DNA of 64,000 nt, from NCBI GenBank assembly GCA_032717465.1, contig CM064732.1, forward strand, positions 18,201,639-18,265,638, read 5' to 3'. The position numbers and the translations under genes are program-made. Position 1 is the stretch's first letter, and every line of letters begins with the position of its first letter. The notes below the pieces were generated by a model. The model searched no databases. It was given only the letters and a program-made list of their open reading frames with translations, and was not told where the DNA came from. This stretch comes from Coenobita brevimanus. Lineage: Eukaryota; Arthropoda; Malacostraca; Decapoda; Coenobitidae. Below are positions 49,707 to 62,726 of the stretch, in pieces.

Positions 49707-49878
49707 TGAATCCTTTGAATCCCACGACGTATTTTCCATTCTCGCTAAGACGATTTTATTGACCTTAAGGAGGATGTTTTGCAGTGAAGGGGTTAATGTA
49801 GACTATTTTCTGACATCTCCAGCTCGCAAAGTCCCCCCTGAGCTGAGAAAAATCGTCTCGTAATAGCAAGTGCAAACC
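49707..49878. mobile_element. family A palindromic element, long form, right end lost
   Basis: TGAATCCTTTGAATCCCACG then ACGTATT; GCTAAGACGATTTTATTGAC at 49745-49764; GCAGTGAAGGGGTTAATGTA at 49782-49801; then CCCCCCTGAGCTGAGAAAAA and TCGTCTCG on the right arm to about 49862. The outer right terminus is not recognisable. Confidence 0.6.
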
Positions 49879-49943
49879 CAGGCCAATTGTCGGGGTGAAC
49901 TGAGCATTTTTTCCAGCTCTTTTGCGTATTTTTGGGGGTGATT

Positions 49944-50115
49944 TATTCTTGCCGCCTCGGGACGATTGTGTTCATCTGAGGAGGAGACTTTCTGTATAGT
50001 GAAGGGGTCAGTATAAGCCAAATCCAAACCCCCTCCAGTTCGAGAAGCGCATCCTAAAATAAAATCGTCCACAGATAGCAAGAGTAAGTTATAAAAACGT
50101 CATTTGACTGAGGGG
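49944..50115. mobile_element. family A palindromic element, long form, left end lost
   Basis: GGGACGATTGTGTTCATCTG at 49969-49988, GTATAGTGAAGGGGTCAGTA at 49995-50014, AACCCCCTCCAGTTCGAGAA at 50027-50046, then AAAATAAAATCGTCCACAGA and TAGCAAGAGTAAG, ending AAACGTCATTTGACTGAGGG (50096-50115). It complements the preceding copy. Confidence 0.6.
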
Positions 50116-50290
50116 AAGTGAAAAGGAAATAAGACTTGATTGGAAGTGGAAAAAAAACTGAAAAAAATAAAACTTGGTTAGAAGTGAAAAAATAAGAGTG
50201 TTTTGGAAGTGAAAAAAAAAAAATGAGACAGTTGGAAGTGAAAAAATAAGACTTAGCTGGAAGTGAAAAATAAAAATAATACTTGGTTGA
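50113..50290. repeat. minisatellite of a TTGGAAGTGAAAAAATAAGA-type unit
   Basis: The unit of about 27 bp repeats six or seven times with length variation in the A-run. The Phe/Leu/Ser-rich - strand frame is its translation. Confidence 0.85.
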
Positions 50291-50360
50291 TCCTTATCCC
50301 GTCTGGTAGCTTTTGGGCCGTAGTACAAAGTAGATCGAGTAAGCTTAAGACGTTGCGAGC

Positions 50361-50567
50361 ACCCTTCACCACGATGACTGTCCTCTTGTCATTTTATTCA
50401 GGCGACCACCAGACGATTTTGGGCCAATTTCGGGAGGGTCTCTTTAGTGGTCTAGTGGTTAATGACTACTTAACCCCGCCAGTGGTAAAGGTCTCCCCCT
50501 GCCCTGAACAAAATCGTCTGGCTGTCTCAAGAATAAAGGCCAAAAACTTTATCGTATGGAAGGGATC
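50361..50567. mobile_element. family A palindromic element, long form, both ends visible
   Basis: ACCCTTCACCACGATGACTG at 50361-50380 and ACCAGACGATTTTGGGCCAA at 50409-50428. On the right, GAACAAAATCGTCTGGCTGT then CTCAAGAATAAAG (50506-50538) and TATGGAAGGGATCA (50554-50567). The inner arms CCAGACGATTTTG and CAAAATCGTCTGG are perfect inverses. Confidence 0.7.
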
Positions 50568-50831
50568 AAGACAACTTCATCGATCGATCGGAGGAAAAAA
50601 TATAGAAAAAAAAAAAGCAAAGAAAAGCCCCAGGATTATTTTTTGTGGTATTTTTTTAAGCTCTATATATACTTCCATGACAGTGTTTTTATCCATAGAG
50701 TTGAGCAGTACAGCGTCCTCGTGCTCTGACCTCGAGTATCCATGACAAATATATATAAACCGTTTGTATAAATAGTTACTTTTTTATTTTCGATTAAGTT
50801 CTCGCGTCCCCTCCACCACAGCCGCCTCTCT

Positions 50832-50834
<3 letters not shown>

Positions 50835-50866
<32 letters not shown>
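50835..50866. repeat. poly(T), 32 bp
   Basis: Uninterrupted T run preceded by (TC)n and ending ten bases before a family A element. Confidence 0.95.
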
Positions 50867-50873
<7 letters not shown>

Positions 50874-50875
50874 TG

Positions 50876-51090
50876 TAATATCTTCAGTACGATGACGTCT
50901 TTTACACTTCATACTTGCTACTGTCAGGTGAGAATATAATGTAGACCGAGCTTTGGAGAAAAAATCTGGTAGTGAGGACATTAAACGTACAGTCCATAAC
51001 GAAATATCACCCTTCTCCCTTAAGCTGAAGAAAATCGTCTGAAGGTAGTAAGAACAGCAAATATAAGACGTCATCTTAGTGAAGAGATTT
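50876..51090. mobile_element. family A palindromic element, best-preserved long copy
   Basis: Left TAATATCTTCAGTACGATGA then CGTCTTTTA (from 50876). Right, inverted: CTTAAGCTGAAGAAAATCGT then CTGAAGGTAGTAAGAACAGC, and AAGACGTCATCTTAGTGAAG then AGATTTAAT (to about 51090). Terminal arms match over about 28 bp with few mismatches. No open frame. Confidence 0.75.
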
Positions 51091-52405
51091 AATTATAATA
51101 ATGATGATAATCCTCTCTCTTTTAATGTCGTCGGGCGGGGACCATTTTTATATATTACAGGGTATTTTTTTAATTCTAACTATTGATCGACTCTGTGCCG
51201 ACCCTTCCACTACCTCCGACCTCGTGTGTTTAGAAGCAGCCCGAGTGTTGCTGCCCTAATGATGCTATTATTTTTGTTTAGTACACCCTCATCTTATTTG
51301 TTTCTGTAGTAATAGCCACTTTCTTTTATTTTTTACATGATCATCTCTCTGTGTGACTTTTTATTATTATTATTATTGATTGCCCATCCCATCAGCCTCC
51401 CTCATACCCATGCCCTCCCTTACCCCTACACTACCCCCACCCCAAGTTATGTCTGTGTGCCCCCCTCCCCCTGCCCCTGGCCCCCTCGTGCCTGTGCCTC
51501 CCCCCTTTGTGCCCCCCAAGCCCATCTCTATTCTTTGCTTGATCGTTTGCTTGTTTGCATATGGACGAATGGAAGTTGTTTAATAAATAGCACATCTTTG
51601 TAGGTAAAGACTAATAGCAGTGAACATAGGCGCTCTCTCTATCTCCTTCTCTGTCTCCATCTTTATATATTTTTTTCTGTCTCCTGTTCTATCGAATTTG
51701 TGATAGCGCAACCTAGACTTGTAAAGATAGGGTTAGGTTCAACTGGGAGGCGATGAGTAGTAAGTTACAACCCCGGAGTTACGATGGGGTGTTAATATGT
51801 GTGTGTGTGAACATGAGATTGAGTGTGTGGGTGTGTGTGTGTGCGTGTCTCGAACGCACTCAATGTACTGTACTATAGTAATATAAACTATGCTTCTCTG
51901 TGTTCCTGGACAAAAAAAAAAATAAAGGGGTGTAGACGCGGTTCAGCTGTTGTAACGTCTCTGTACAATTTTATATCTGTTTTCAGTCTTTGTAAGAATT
52001 AATTATGTTTTTACATGTGTTTTTTAACTGTATGTATTTCCTTCCAAGGTTAAATAGTAAAAAAAAAAATAAGGATTTGTGACTCGGTAGACTGAAATTA
52101 CTGTGTTTCATAAGTCTTTAAAAAATGCCATGTAACTCGACATGATGAAGGTGATGATGATGATAAAGATGTTGAAAATGATGATGATGATGATGATGTT
52201 GATTAGGGGCCTTTTTATTGCATAACATAATTACTTGTATCTCATTTTGCATAACAATCCTTTGTACTGTAACATGCCTCATTGGAGTTAATGGTATTGC
52301 AGTGTTGTCGATAGGTTTTACCACATTTCTGTAAGGTAGAAGACACGATACCTGTCAGCATCTGTACATTGTAGTTCTTTATAGCAGGCGTGTCGGTAGA
52401 GAAAC

Positions 52406-52436
<31 letters not shown>

Positions 52437-52640
52437 GCTATTATTATTATTATTATTATTTTCTGTTCGTTCACTTTTTTTTTGTTTTATTTTTCCTCTC
52501 TGTAAGACCGGGAGCATGGTTATGATTATTGTTATTATTGTAATTATTATTGTAATCATTATTATTATTATTCTAGTGTGCAGACCATCCATAGGCCTTT
52601 TTTCTGTTGTCTCTCTCTTTCTAGTTTTCTCTCTCCATTA
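51091..52640. other. unique AT-rich DNA with (ATG)n and (ATT)n patches
   Basis: (ATG)n near 52150-52200, (ATT)n 52408-52460 and 52535-52573. 51900-52120 and 52650-52720 resemble 3'UTR-type AT-rich sequence (AATAAA at 51580 and 51921, AATTAAAG near 52693). A proline-rich open stretch at 51380-51583 is discussed under rejected items. Confidence 0.4.
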
Positions 52641-54466
52641 TTTTTTACACATTTTATTTTTCCTTTTTAATTTTAAACTCTGTGTTTTTTAGAATAATTA
52701 AAGTCACCTATGTATTTTTTAGTTTTATTATTTTCATCCGCCTTTATTGTTATTTTTCTGTTTACTCTTTACGTTTCTCTCGAGAGGTTTACAAACATGG
52801 TGCTGGTCTTCTGAAATTATGCATGGCCGAGTAGCTTAGTCGTGAGGATGGTGCCGAAGGTCGCTGGACAAAAGGACACTATTTTGGTATACGTGGTACT
52901 GTGATAAGTGTGGTTGTACTACTAAACTGGTAACTAGGTATGTTGGACCCACAAAATTTTTTTGCACAAGGCTACTACTACTATAACGAAGATGTTTTAG
53001 CGAGAACTCCGCAGCCGACAAATGCTCCTGGGAGTTATTTTGTCCTATATTTTATACAAATATCATTTATAGAATGAAGCTACCAAAAAAATAATAAATA
53101 ACGATGTCTGACCAAAGTTCCTATGATAGTGAATATTGTCCTCAAATGATACCCTCTCTCCCTCTCTTATACAGAATGATAAAGATTAAGGTGTTAAGCG
53201 TAATTGTTAGTGACCATTTGTTTTCAATATTAACCCCCCACTGCCAACGTGTCAACTACGGTAAAGCCCGCCAGGTGTGGAAGCCAGGACGCTCTTGAAA
53301 GCATCTGGTGTTTCTATAAAGGTTAACAATTTTTCGAGAGATGTTCCCGTCTCCTTCCACATCAGGCAGGCCAGGCAAAACAAACAACATGTAAGAAGGC
53401 AGTCCCCAAGGTTACTCTCGACTCCCTTCTTATGATTTTAGTATCTTTGCTGTAGTTACCCCTGAGAGAAAAAACAAAGACAGGAGGATGGGAATCTTCT
53501 CCAGTCATCGCTAGAAAAAAAAAAAAGAAATACTGAAAGGTGTAGCTGTCTCAGTAGATGAGGCTTTAATCTTTCAACAAAACACTCGGTACCGTAGACT
53601 TTAGTGTTTCTGGCGGTGACTGAGATTTCCGCCTTGCATGTCGTAGGCCTCACCCTCCGTTTGATGTTGAATGGAACAGGAGCCTCAACCAGGTCTCATT
53701 GTAAGACTCAAGCGCTCGCTTTCTTACTCAGCACTTAAAACCAGCCTATTCCAATCAGTAAACGAATTCTCATTGCATAACTACCAATCAGACTCCTCAG
53801 TAACTGGTACAGACGATGCCTCAGAAATCCGTCGGTGCAGTAATTTAATAACAAAACACTAAAAGACATTTCTTAATCAACAGCAACCCACATCGATGAA
53901 GCCAAAGACCCACAGACAAAGGCTTTAAGTGTCTTGTAAGAAAACGAACGGAAAAAGGCTGATCCAGAAGCGTCATATGTCGCTTGCCATGTGTTTACTT
54001 GTCTCAAGGCCCCAACCAACCAACCAAACCAACATCCCAGTGTCACCCAAACCCCTGGCTGAGTTGTCCCTCCCAAGAATATTATTATTAATTTTTATGT
54101 AATTCGACTGCGAGCTGATGTTAAGGGATCCGGAGCCTATAGGGATTCGAAGCCTCACTGGAGGAGGTTCAGGAGCGACATAGGCAGTGATGAGGCTTTG
54201 GAATAGTGGCCCACCTTTTTACCAATAATCCATATGTACAATAAAAGTATACGTTGACTTACATATCAAAATTTGTAGGCCAAAACATACGCATTTATAC
54301 ACACAGTTGTATGCGATTAGAAGGAAAGAAGATAAGAAGATATACGACTAATGCTTTAATTAGGTAACATTTAAGTTTAAGACTCGACCATAGGTGTAAG
54401 CCTCAAGTAGTTGACTAAATAACAGTGTAGCCGCAAGACAATTTATCAGAGTGTAGGGCTAATAGG
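52641..54466. other. unique DNA, nothing recognised
   Basis: About 1.8 kb of non-repetitive sequence. Small frames at 53456-53653 and 53873-54076 (both -) and 53671-53862 (+) have mixed composition but no motif, start context or splice evidence that I trust. Confidence 0.4.
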
Positions 54467-54690
54467 TAATCCTTTCAGTACGATGACGGCTTTTTGTTTG
54501 GTCTTACTAGTACCAGATGATTATATGCTTAGGAAAAACCCCCATCCATTAGTGAATGGGGTCAAAAGAAGGAGGCTATAATACAACCCCCTCCAGTTTG
54601 AAAAGTCCCCCTTCCCACCCCTAAGCTGAATAAATCGTCTGTTGGTAGCAAGAATGAAATCAGAATGACGTCTCGTGTTGTGAGGGATTA
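54467..54690. mobile_element. family A palindromic element, full-length long form
   Basis: TAATCCTTTCAGTACGATGA then CGGC at 54467-54490, and ACCAGATGATTATATGCTTA at about 54512. The centre is ACCCCCTCCAGTTTGAAAAG at about 54585-54604. Right: CCCCTAAGCTGAATAAATCG, TCTGTTGGTAGCAAGAATG, ATGACGTCTCG, and GAGGGATTA to 54690. Length 224 bp. Confidence 0.75.
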
Positions 54691-56229
<1,539 letters not shown>

Positions 56230-56564
56230 GTCGCTTCTTTGCTGAATAAAATGTCCGGGGGCAGCAAGAATGTATTGGGAAAAGCGTTATCGTACCGAAG
56301 AGGATGGATTAAATCATCCGGTGGCTCTAAGAATGCAAGACGCCATCATACATTAAAAGACAGTAGAGACAGTTGCTTGATAGTTCTGTCTTAAGCAGAA
56401 TAAAATCGACTGGCGTTAGTAACAATAAAATAATGATCTGTTTTAAGGTGAAAACAGAAATCGCTTGGCTGTAGCTAGAACAAATAACGAAGATTTCTAA
56501 GGTGTATACAACAGCCAGGCAGCATAGAGAACAAAACAAAAGGTCCTCGTACTGAAGGGAATTA
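56230..56564. mobile_element. compound of family A right halves
   Basis: Three successive right-arm sequences lie in the same orientation: GCTGAATAAAATGTCCGGGG then GCAGCAAGAATG (56240); AAATCATCCGGTGGCTCTAA then GAATGCAAGACGCCATCAT (56311); and AAGCAGAATAAAATCGACTG then GCGTTAGTAACAATAA (56393). Closing end-like sequences are ATCGTACCGAAGAGGATGGATTA (56289) and TCGTACTGAAGGGAATTA (56548). Confidence 0.55.
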
Positions 56565-56886
56565 TGTGGCACCCAAGATCTCTCAAGAAAATGTAGGCTT
56601 GACCGGGGATGTGTGCATGCGCTGTGGGACTGGGTGAGGGTGGTAGTGAAATGGAAGCCCAGCTCCTCCACTTCTCCCTGGGTTGCGATGGAAACCCACG
56701 AACGTTCCATAATGGGAGAGAATAAGTGACACGGCAATCAAATATAGTTTGAATTGAGTTAGGTCACAGTTACAGTGCTTCACAGTTTTGTTAGGTCATT
56801 TAAGTTGGATTTGGGGAGCTTAATCTCATCTCGTTTTTGAGACTGTGGCTGTTACGATAAATCCACGAATATCTAAACAGAAATAC
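56565..56886. other. unique DNA
   Basis: Nothing recognised. Confidence 0.4.
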
Positions 56887-57034
56887 GTCGCCGGACCCAG
56901 CCTAATATACCGGATCTAACCGTGAAGCTACGTTATACTGACCTAAACAATTTGAGACCGTTAATTACCGCCGTGTTACTTGTTTCATACCGTAATGGAA
57001 AAATCGCGAAGAGGTGACGGCGATATTCTTCCAT
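56887..57034. repeat. dispersed repeat family C, copy 1
   Basis: GGACCCAGCCTAATATACCG, TCTAACCGTGAAGCTACG and AATTACC, ending GAGGTGACGGCGATATTCTTCC (57011-57032), align in order with 62247-62384. Identity is moderate; there are no inverted arms. Confidence 0.5.
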
Positions 57035-57506
57035 ACAGCGAAGCCTCACTTTCCGCGGCAATCGAGATCCCGTTACCCCTACCCTTCCTCCTCCCCTGAC
57101 CCCTCCCTCCATTCCCTCCCCCCCTTCCTTGTGTAGCTGGTAGTGCCCACTTTCACACTATTATAGAGGTGTTGATTTCCGTATTTTAGCAGTGACTGAT
57201 ATTGTCTTTAAATAGGGAAGATATTTTGCAGGCATTTCATCTGATTTAATATTATTTTAAATGCGTTGGGTTTAAGACACAATATTTCGGTAGACTTATT
57301 GAAGGTTACTGAATATCTGTATACATATGTTGCTTCTAAATAAATTTTAAACCCATCACAGGTATTACTTTTCCATTTCTTGATTAGAGCCTTAAAAGTA
57401 GAAAAAGAAAGGAAAAAAAAGGAGAATTTAAATAGTGTTAAAAATATGACCACGAAGAAAATAACACAAGTCTTTGATATTCCTTTTCATGGTATCAAAA
57501 TATTCA
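57035..57506. other. unique AT-rich DNA
   Basis: A short C/T-rich patch at 57070-57130, otherwise featureless. Confidence 0.4.
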
Positions 57507-57720
57507 ACGGTGTTTTCAATGCCGTGGGAGATCCCGTAACACCTCTCCCTTAGCGATTTATTTTGCTTAAACCTTTATATTCTCTGTACCGTTTACGTCT
57601 TTTTTAATAAAGCAAGTTTGCATCAGTAACATATTAAACGACTAAAGGATATTAAGGTGTTATGTACAAAATAAATCGGTGAGGGTAAGGTACTACGATA
57701 TCTGAATATAGCAGAATGCC
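57507..57720. mobile_element. family B palindromic element, full length
   Basis: Left GTAACACCTCTCCCTTAGCG then ATTTATTTTGC at 57536-57566. TTTGCATCAGTAACATATTA in the centre (57617-57636). Right GTACAAAATAAATCGGTGAG then GGTAAGGTACTACGATATCTG, ending CAGAATGCC. The central phrase is shared with the copy at 62391. Confidence 0.7.
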
Positions 57721-58064
57721 TCCAACCCTCCCCCTCTCTATCTATCCATCTATATGTCTATCTATCAGTCTCTCATAAACATACTGCTGTACAGATAAAA
57801 TTATCCATGAATACCCTCAATGCAAAACTACTGATCACAAAATATCCTACCAACAATAAATTCCACCTGAGAGATGAAGTGAGATAAGATTCAGAAACAA
57901 GAAACGGAGAAAACAACACAACGACACAAAGCCTCCCAAGCCCTCGAGAAAGCCACCCTCAAAGCCATATCAAACAGGTTCGATGAAGCTATTGCATTCC
58001 CATTACTCAAACGACATGGCCAAGTGTCGTGTCTACCTGAACCTCATCCCTACCTTTCTCACGT

Positions 58065-58075
<11 letters not shown>
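57721..58075. other. unique DNA
   Basis: Short ATCTATCTATC-type patch at 57736-57770. No gene recognised. Confidence 0.4.

Positions 58076-58109
<34 letters not shown>
58076..58109. repeat. (CT)n microsatellite
   Basis: Seventeen CT units following a C run. Confidence 0.97.
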
Positions 58110-58111
<2 letters not shown>

Positions 58112-59939
58112 CACCACCAGCGCCTACATTTTTATTTTTGTTTTTTCTTGGTGTGGTCTTGGGTGAAGTCAGGGCTGGCTCAGAGGAGAGGAAAAACGAA
58201 GTGATTTATCCGGCTTGCTCCTCCTTCTTCCCGGGGCTGCGATTCACACGCAAACTTACTCTCATTTTCCGTTCGTACTGTAGGTAAGAGTTGTTTTTGC
58301 AGGTAGTATAAGAGATATGGGAAGTTCCAGAACTCTTCTTCCCTTGTCCTTACTGAGAGAATGAATATTATTAGCGGGGAGCATTTAGGTTTGCTTGTTA
58401 ATTTGGGTCCCCAGATCTGCCCACGCCTGCAGTCGAAGTGTGGCGCTTGCTGGTGTAGCCTATGTAGTTACTCTGAGCTGGACAGGAACACAGATCACAC
58501 ATGATTCACATTCTTTATTAGATGGTCCAGCCATGATAATAACTATGACTTCCCTTTCTTGTTACGGCAGTTTAGGAATAAGAGCACAGAACTGGCATGT
58601 GCAGAGAAATACAACAGCTAACATAATGTTTGTCTTCCTGTCTGAGCCTACAGTTTTCTGCTAACATATTTCTGGGATCCTATGTAGGCTAGACCGTAGG
58701 TGTGTCCACTTGAATCTGGGATACACATATAAAAAACTGGTTTACTTCCGATCTGCTGTATGCAGCATTTTTTTTTTCCCTTAAATGCAAACAATGTTAA
58801 GATTACGTGCCAAATTAACTTCATTGTAATGACTAAACTTTGACTAGAAAAAAAAATGTAGCTTAAGATCTAGATCTGGCAACATTAGAATAAGAAAAAA
58901 AAAAAAAGCCGGGTAAGAGAGGACACTAGGTGGATGCAAGGTGGAACTAGGAGCAACACTGGAGTCCTTGTCAAGAAAATTGCCGGAAGAGAGGTGAGTA
59001 TTGGTCTACTTGTGCAGTCTATAGGAGAAAACTCAATGTGACGCTTAAATGAACTGCAGGCAGCTCAGTCTGTACAAGTATTTCATTTAGTCTCAGAACT
59101 TGAGCGTCTTGTCTCTTCGTTAAGGAATCTTCGTTACAGGATGTTTGAGGATTGTGCCACGCTCCAATGCTGTCAAAAGCAAAGTAAGGAGTATTGTGGT
59201 CTTACGATGTCAAATCTTACGGTACTCGTATGAAATTTGTAATGTAGGCTGTGCTATGCAAGTAACTATGCTGCTTGTCATGTTGTCTTGTCTGCATCCT
59301 GAACCATATTCTTCCCACACTCCAGATTTGTTTCTAGCGTTCTTTATTTTTGTAGTTTATAGTTCGTACACGTATAAAGAAAAGTATTGTACAGTAATTT
59401 CTTTTCGTAACTGTATTTGTCTCAGTCAGCGAGAGATAACTGCTTAATAAACAAATAAATTAAACAGAACGAAGCATTCTGGGAAAGCAGCGATGTCAGT
59501 GAAATTTTACATCCACCAGGCAAAGCAGACAGCAGCGAGGAGCGTGACTGAATTCGGCTGATTCCAATAACTTGCCTCGTGAATCTTGGTGTTTCGAAGC
59601 AGCATCCCCTTTGAATCTCTCTACCAGATTCCCTTGCCCGCCACTCTGCCTGGGATGTGAGGGGGGGTGCGTTAGAGGATCGCCGGCTCTGAGATACCAC
59701 CGCATACCTGGCCTTCCCCGCCGATTTAGTGGTTTTCTCTTTCTTGGTGAGTGTTATGTTGACTCTTTGTGTGTATTATCGTGATGTTGAATTAACTAAA
59801 TGTATATGGATGTTGATGATTAGCCCTTTAAAGGATGGTGTGTGTCACGTGGCCGCCTTGTGTGTCCTGTCACGCACGCATCTTCCACACGTAGTTTAGA
59901 TGATTCCTTGATGATTTGTAGTTGTATTATGTTTGACTT
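58110..59939. other. unique DNA, nothing recognised
   Basis: About 1.8 kb without repeats. Frames of 60-100 codons at 58395-58664 and 59145-59447 (+) and 59422-59700 (-) have mixed, non-repetitive composition. I see no domain, signal peptide followed by a mature protein, or credible splice framing. Confidence 0.4.
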
Positions 59940-60010
59940 AGATTGCTTAACACTTCTTCCACAGAGATTTATTTTGTATGTTTCAGCTTGATGTTCTTTA
60001 TTTTGTTCCC
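59940..60010. mobile_element. family B fragment (left arm)
   Basis: TTAACACTTCTTCCACAGAG then ATTTATTTTGTA at about 59947-59980 matches the family B left arm. No right arm is found. Confidence 0.4.
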
Positions 60011-60648
60011 GATGTCTGTTCACGTAACAATTGGAGTGTTTTGGTGTTGACTTGGATGTGCGTGGAAGATGTTAGAAAAGCTAACTTAACCTCTTTGCGC
60101 CCCGCGTCTGCGATATGGAACGGAACTGGGCATTTTCAAAATTTAATAAAGAAAGGAACCCCGAGGTAGGGACCTACGAGCTTTGTGACTGAGCCGATAG
60201 GCGGAGGGCGGTACGCCTATCATCCTTCCAGCAAAACCCCTCGCACAGGAGCTCTGGGTTATGATAGATTGGGCTGGATGGAAAGACTGGAGAGTGAGAG
60301 ACTGACAAGAGTGCGTGAGAGAGGGAAGGAGGGAGGGAAGGACAGAGGGATGGAGTAGAGAACTGAATTAAATGAGGATGGTGTGAGGTGGGGGGAATGA
60401 AGTGTGGTTGTGGGAGGGAGGGGGGAAAGGACAAGATACTTCGTGGCCACCTCCGGGATTAAGATGTCTGGCAATAGACAGGTAGATAGATTAATGTATT
60501 TTTGTTGATATTACAGAGGTACATGTAATGTTGCATGCATAAGAATATGAAGATGTAATGTGCAGTATAGACTGTTAAGGTGTTTCGAAGTCTACGACAG
60601 CCACTGAGAACAGAGCCTGCAAGCAAATCACACGCTTAATGGAAGAAG

Positions 60649-60650
<2 letters not shown>
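60011..60650. other. unique DNA
   Basis: A purine-rich stretch at 60280-60430 and an 8-bp stem hairpin GATAGGCG/CGCCTATC at 60196-60221. No gene. Confidence 0.4.

Positions 60651-60724
<74 letters not shown>
60651..60724. repeat. (TG)n microsatellite
   Basis: Perfect TG array of 37 units. Confidence 0.98.
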
Positions 60725-60725
<1 letters not shown>

Positions 60726-62246
60726 TACCGTTTTATGCCTATCACTGTAGTTTTCTTCTTTGTAAAGAGATTTTATGCCTGTCATATCCTCATTTTGGTT
60801 TTATATTACGTTTTACGTTCGTTGAGTATGCTGATTGTCGTGAACGCCTTTCATTGCTGGTTAATGAAAACTGGCGGGTGCAGTGACGTTTTCAATGTCC
60901 TACCATCGACTGTAGGCTTTACTTGCTGATGGTTACTCATGCTTTTGTATAACTCTAAGCCATGTCAGGGGGAAACGACACGGAATACCGTATACAAGTT
61001 GGGATTTTTACATGCTTTGATCACACACTGTAGACGAAAGTTGATCACATCGAGGCCTCATCTTTTGACAGTTTAAAAGAAAAATTTAGAAAAGCAATTG
61101 ATTTTTTTTACCCACGTCTGCTTATTACATAAAAATTTTCTTAGAATGAAGTTGAACGAATAGCATTAACTTTAGTTGATAAAATATGTACTAGTTTCTG
61201 ATATACATGCTGCATGTGAAACCTCTTAGTTCCAGTAAACATCACTTCCGTCTGTCCTCGATAATTTGGACATAAAGCTTTACGACGTGTACTGTGTTGA
61301 TTATATTTTGACATTACTGTGAACTGGAAATGCAATAGTTAACGATTACACATATATCTGTACAATATTGTATAAATTCATATATCAGATTTATTCTGAA
61401 AGTTCCTCTTACCTTTATCAGCTGCTAAAAAAAAAAATGCTGAACTTAACTGGCACGTGTCTGACAAATTTTATTTCTGATTTTATTATGGGCTCATAAT
61501 TCCATACACTCTCACCAACTAGGTAGCTTACAAGAGTTTGGCAGTTAATATCCTTGTCTGATAAATAAATGAGGTACAGTATCACTTATGTGCAGTTCTA
61601 TGATCTTGTAATATATGTAAATAGGCAGTAGGAGCTTAGTAAATTTTTTCTTACTCTTACAGTGCTTGTGAAGTGCATGTAAATAAATGTAACAGTGCAG
61701 ATAATTAAATTGAATGCAACTCTCTCGTAACCTTAAATCGGGAAGTTGGCCCTTGCATCCATATTTTCCAGCGTGATTGTAGGATTGTGTGTTGCGTGAT
61801 TATAGGATTATATGCCACCTTTTCAAAATACCTGTTGAGAAACCTTACAATAGATAGATGAATATTCTCTATGTATTTATTTAATGACGTAAAATCCCAG
61901 CTAGAGATAGATAACAGTAAAGCCAACCTCAATGACCCTGATGCTCTGAGACTATCGCCTGCTCAGGTGAAGTGTGCGTTAGGTCTCTTAGGGGTACGCT
62001 TGAAGTTGTGTTGTTCCCGTGTATGGAAGCATCACGCCGCCATCTCTCCGCAAACATCCATAACGTGACCCTGAAATAAAGAAGGCTGTGTAAATATGGG
62101 TTTCAGTAGATCTAGGTCACAGATTAATGTTATGGCAAGGACAGATATTTTTATTTGGGTTTAGGTGGCATTTCTTTTCGTCGTTTTGGAGATTCGTCGT
62201 GTTAGTGGTAGTAATAAATTTGCTGGTCTCGTCAACGTAGAGAGAT
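60725..62246. other. unique AT-rich DNA, nothing recognised
   Basis: About 1.5 kb without simple repeats or coding signals. Confidence 0.4.
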
Positions 62247-62384
62247 TAACCACTCCGAGCCAACCTAGCAGACCTGACTTAACCGTGAGGCGATGTAACT
62301 TAACCTGAGGGCGATATTTACCATTATTCAGCAGTTTCATCACGTCTGGGAAGGCCCGAGAGGTGGTGGCAATATTCTTCAAGT
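62247..62384. repeat. dispersed repeat family C, copy 2
   Basis: GAGCCAACCTAGCAGACCTG, TTAACCGTGAGGCGATGTAA and ATTTACC, ending GAGGTGGTGGCAATATTCTTC, align with 56887-57034 in the same order and orientation. It abuts the family B element at 62391. Confidence 0.5.
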
Positions 62385-62390
62385 TTATAA

Positions 62391-62628
62391 GGCTGTATTC
62401 AAGGTATCATGGAAGGTTCGTAGCACCTTTTCCTCTGTGATTTTTTTTTTCTTAACAGCGATGAACAGAGCAATGAAAAAAAAAAAAATCCATACCTTAA
62501 TATTCTTTTGTGTGTGACTGATTTCGTTTTATTATCGACAAACTTTGCATCAGTAACATAACAGAGGACACTAAGATATAATATGGGGTATCGGTAAGGT
62601 GGAAGTTTTACAGAATATCCCAAGCATT
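62391..62628. mobile_element. family B palindromic element, worn
   Basis: Left GGCTGTATTCAAGGTATC then AAGGTTCGTAGCACCTTTTC and CTCTGTGATTT at 62391-62443. The central phrase TTTGCATCAGTAACATAACA at 62545 is shared with the 57507 copy. The right arm GGTATCGGTAAGGTGGAAGT is strongly diverged. Confidence 0.55.
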
Positions 62629-62726
62629 AGTTAGGGGTGATAATAATTACTCCTGGCCATTTTCTTGATTATTGCTGGCCAGACGTGATGTACGGTGTTG
62701 AGGGTTGGAGTTACGATACACAGGTG

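Noticed and set aside
51380..51583. A proline-rich open stretch (PPPAPG, VPVPPPFVPPKP-like) that might be an alternative terminal exon
   Set aside because: It begins just after an in-frame TGA with no splice acceptor and no ATG at its start, ends in an unrelated hydrophobic stretch, and is only a C-rich patch. cDNA would be needed to revive it.
52824..52880. A tRNA-like ATGGCCGAGTAGCTTAGTCG sequence
   Set aside because: It resembles an A box, but no matching B box (GGTTCRANTCC) or cloverleaf could be drawn downstream. It may be a worn tRNA-derived SINE head at most.
58395..59447. Two mixed-composition frames of 90-100 codons
   Set aside because: No recognisable domain, no credible start or splice context, and lengths are expected by chance in this much unique DNA.
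60196..60221. A short hairpin GATAGGCG...CGCCTATC
   Set aside because: An 8-bp stem is expected by chance several times in 64 kb, and no adjacent T-run or RNA-gene context supports it.
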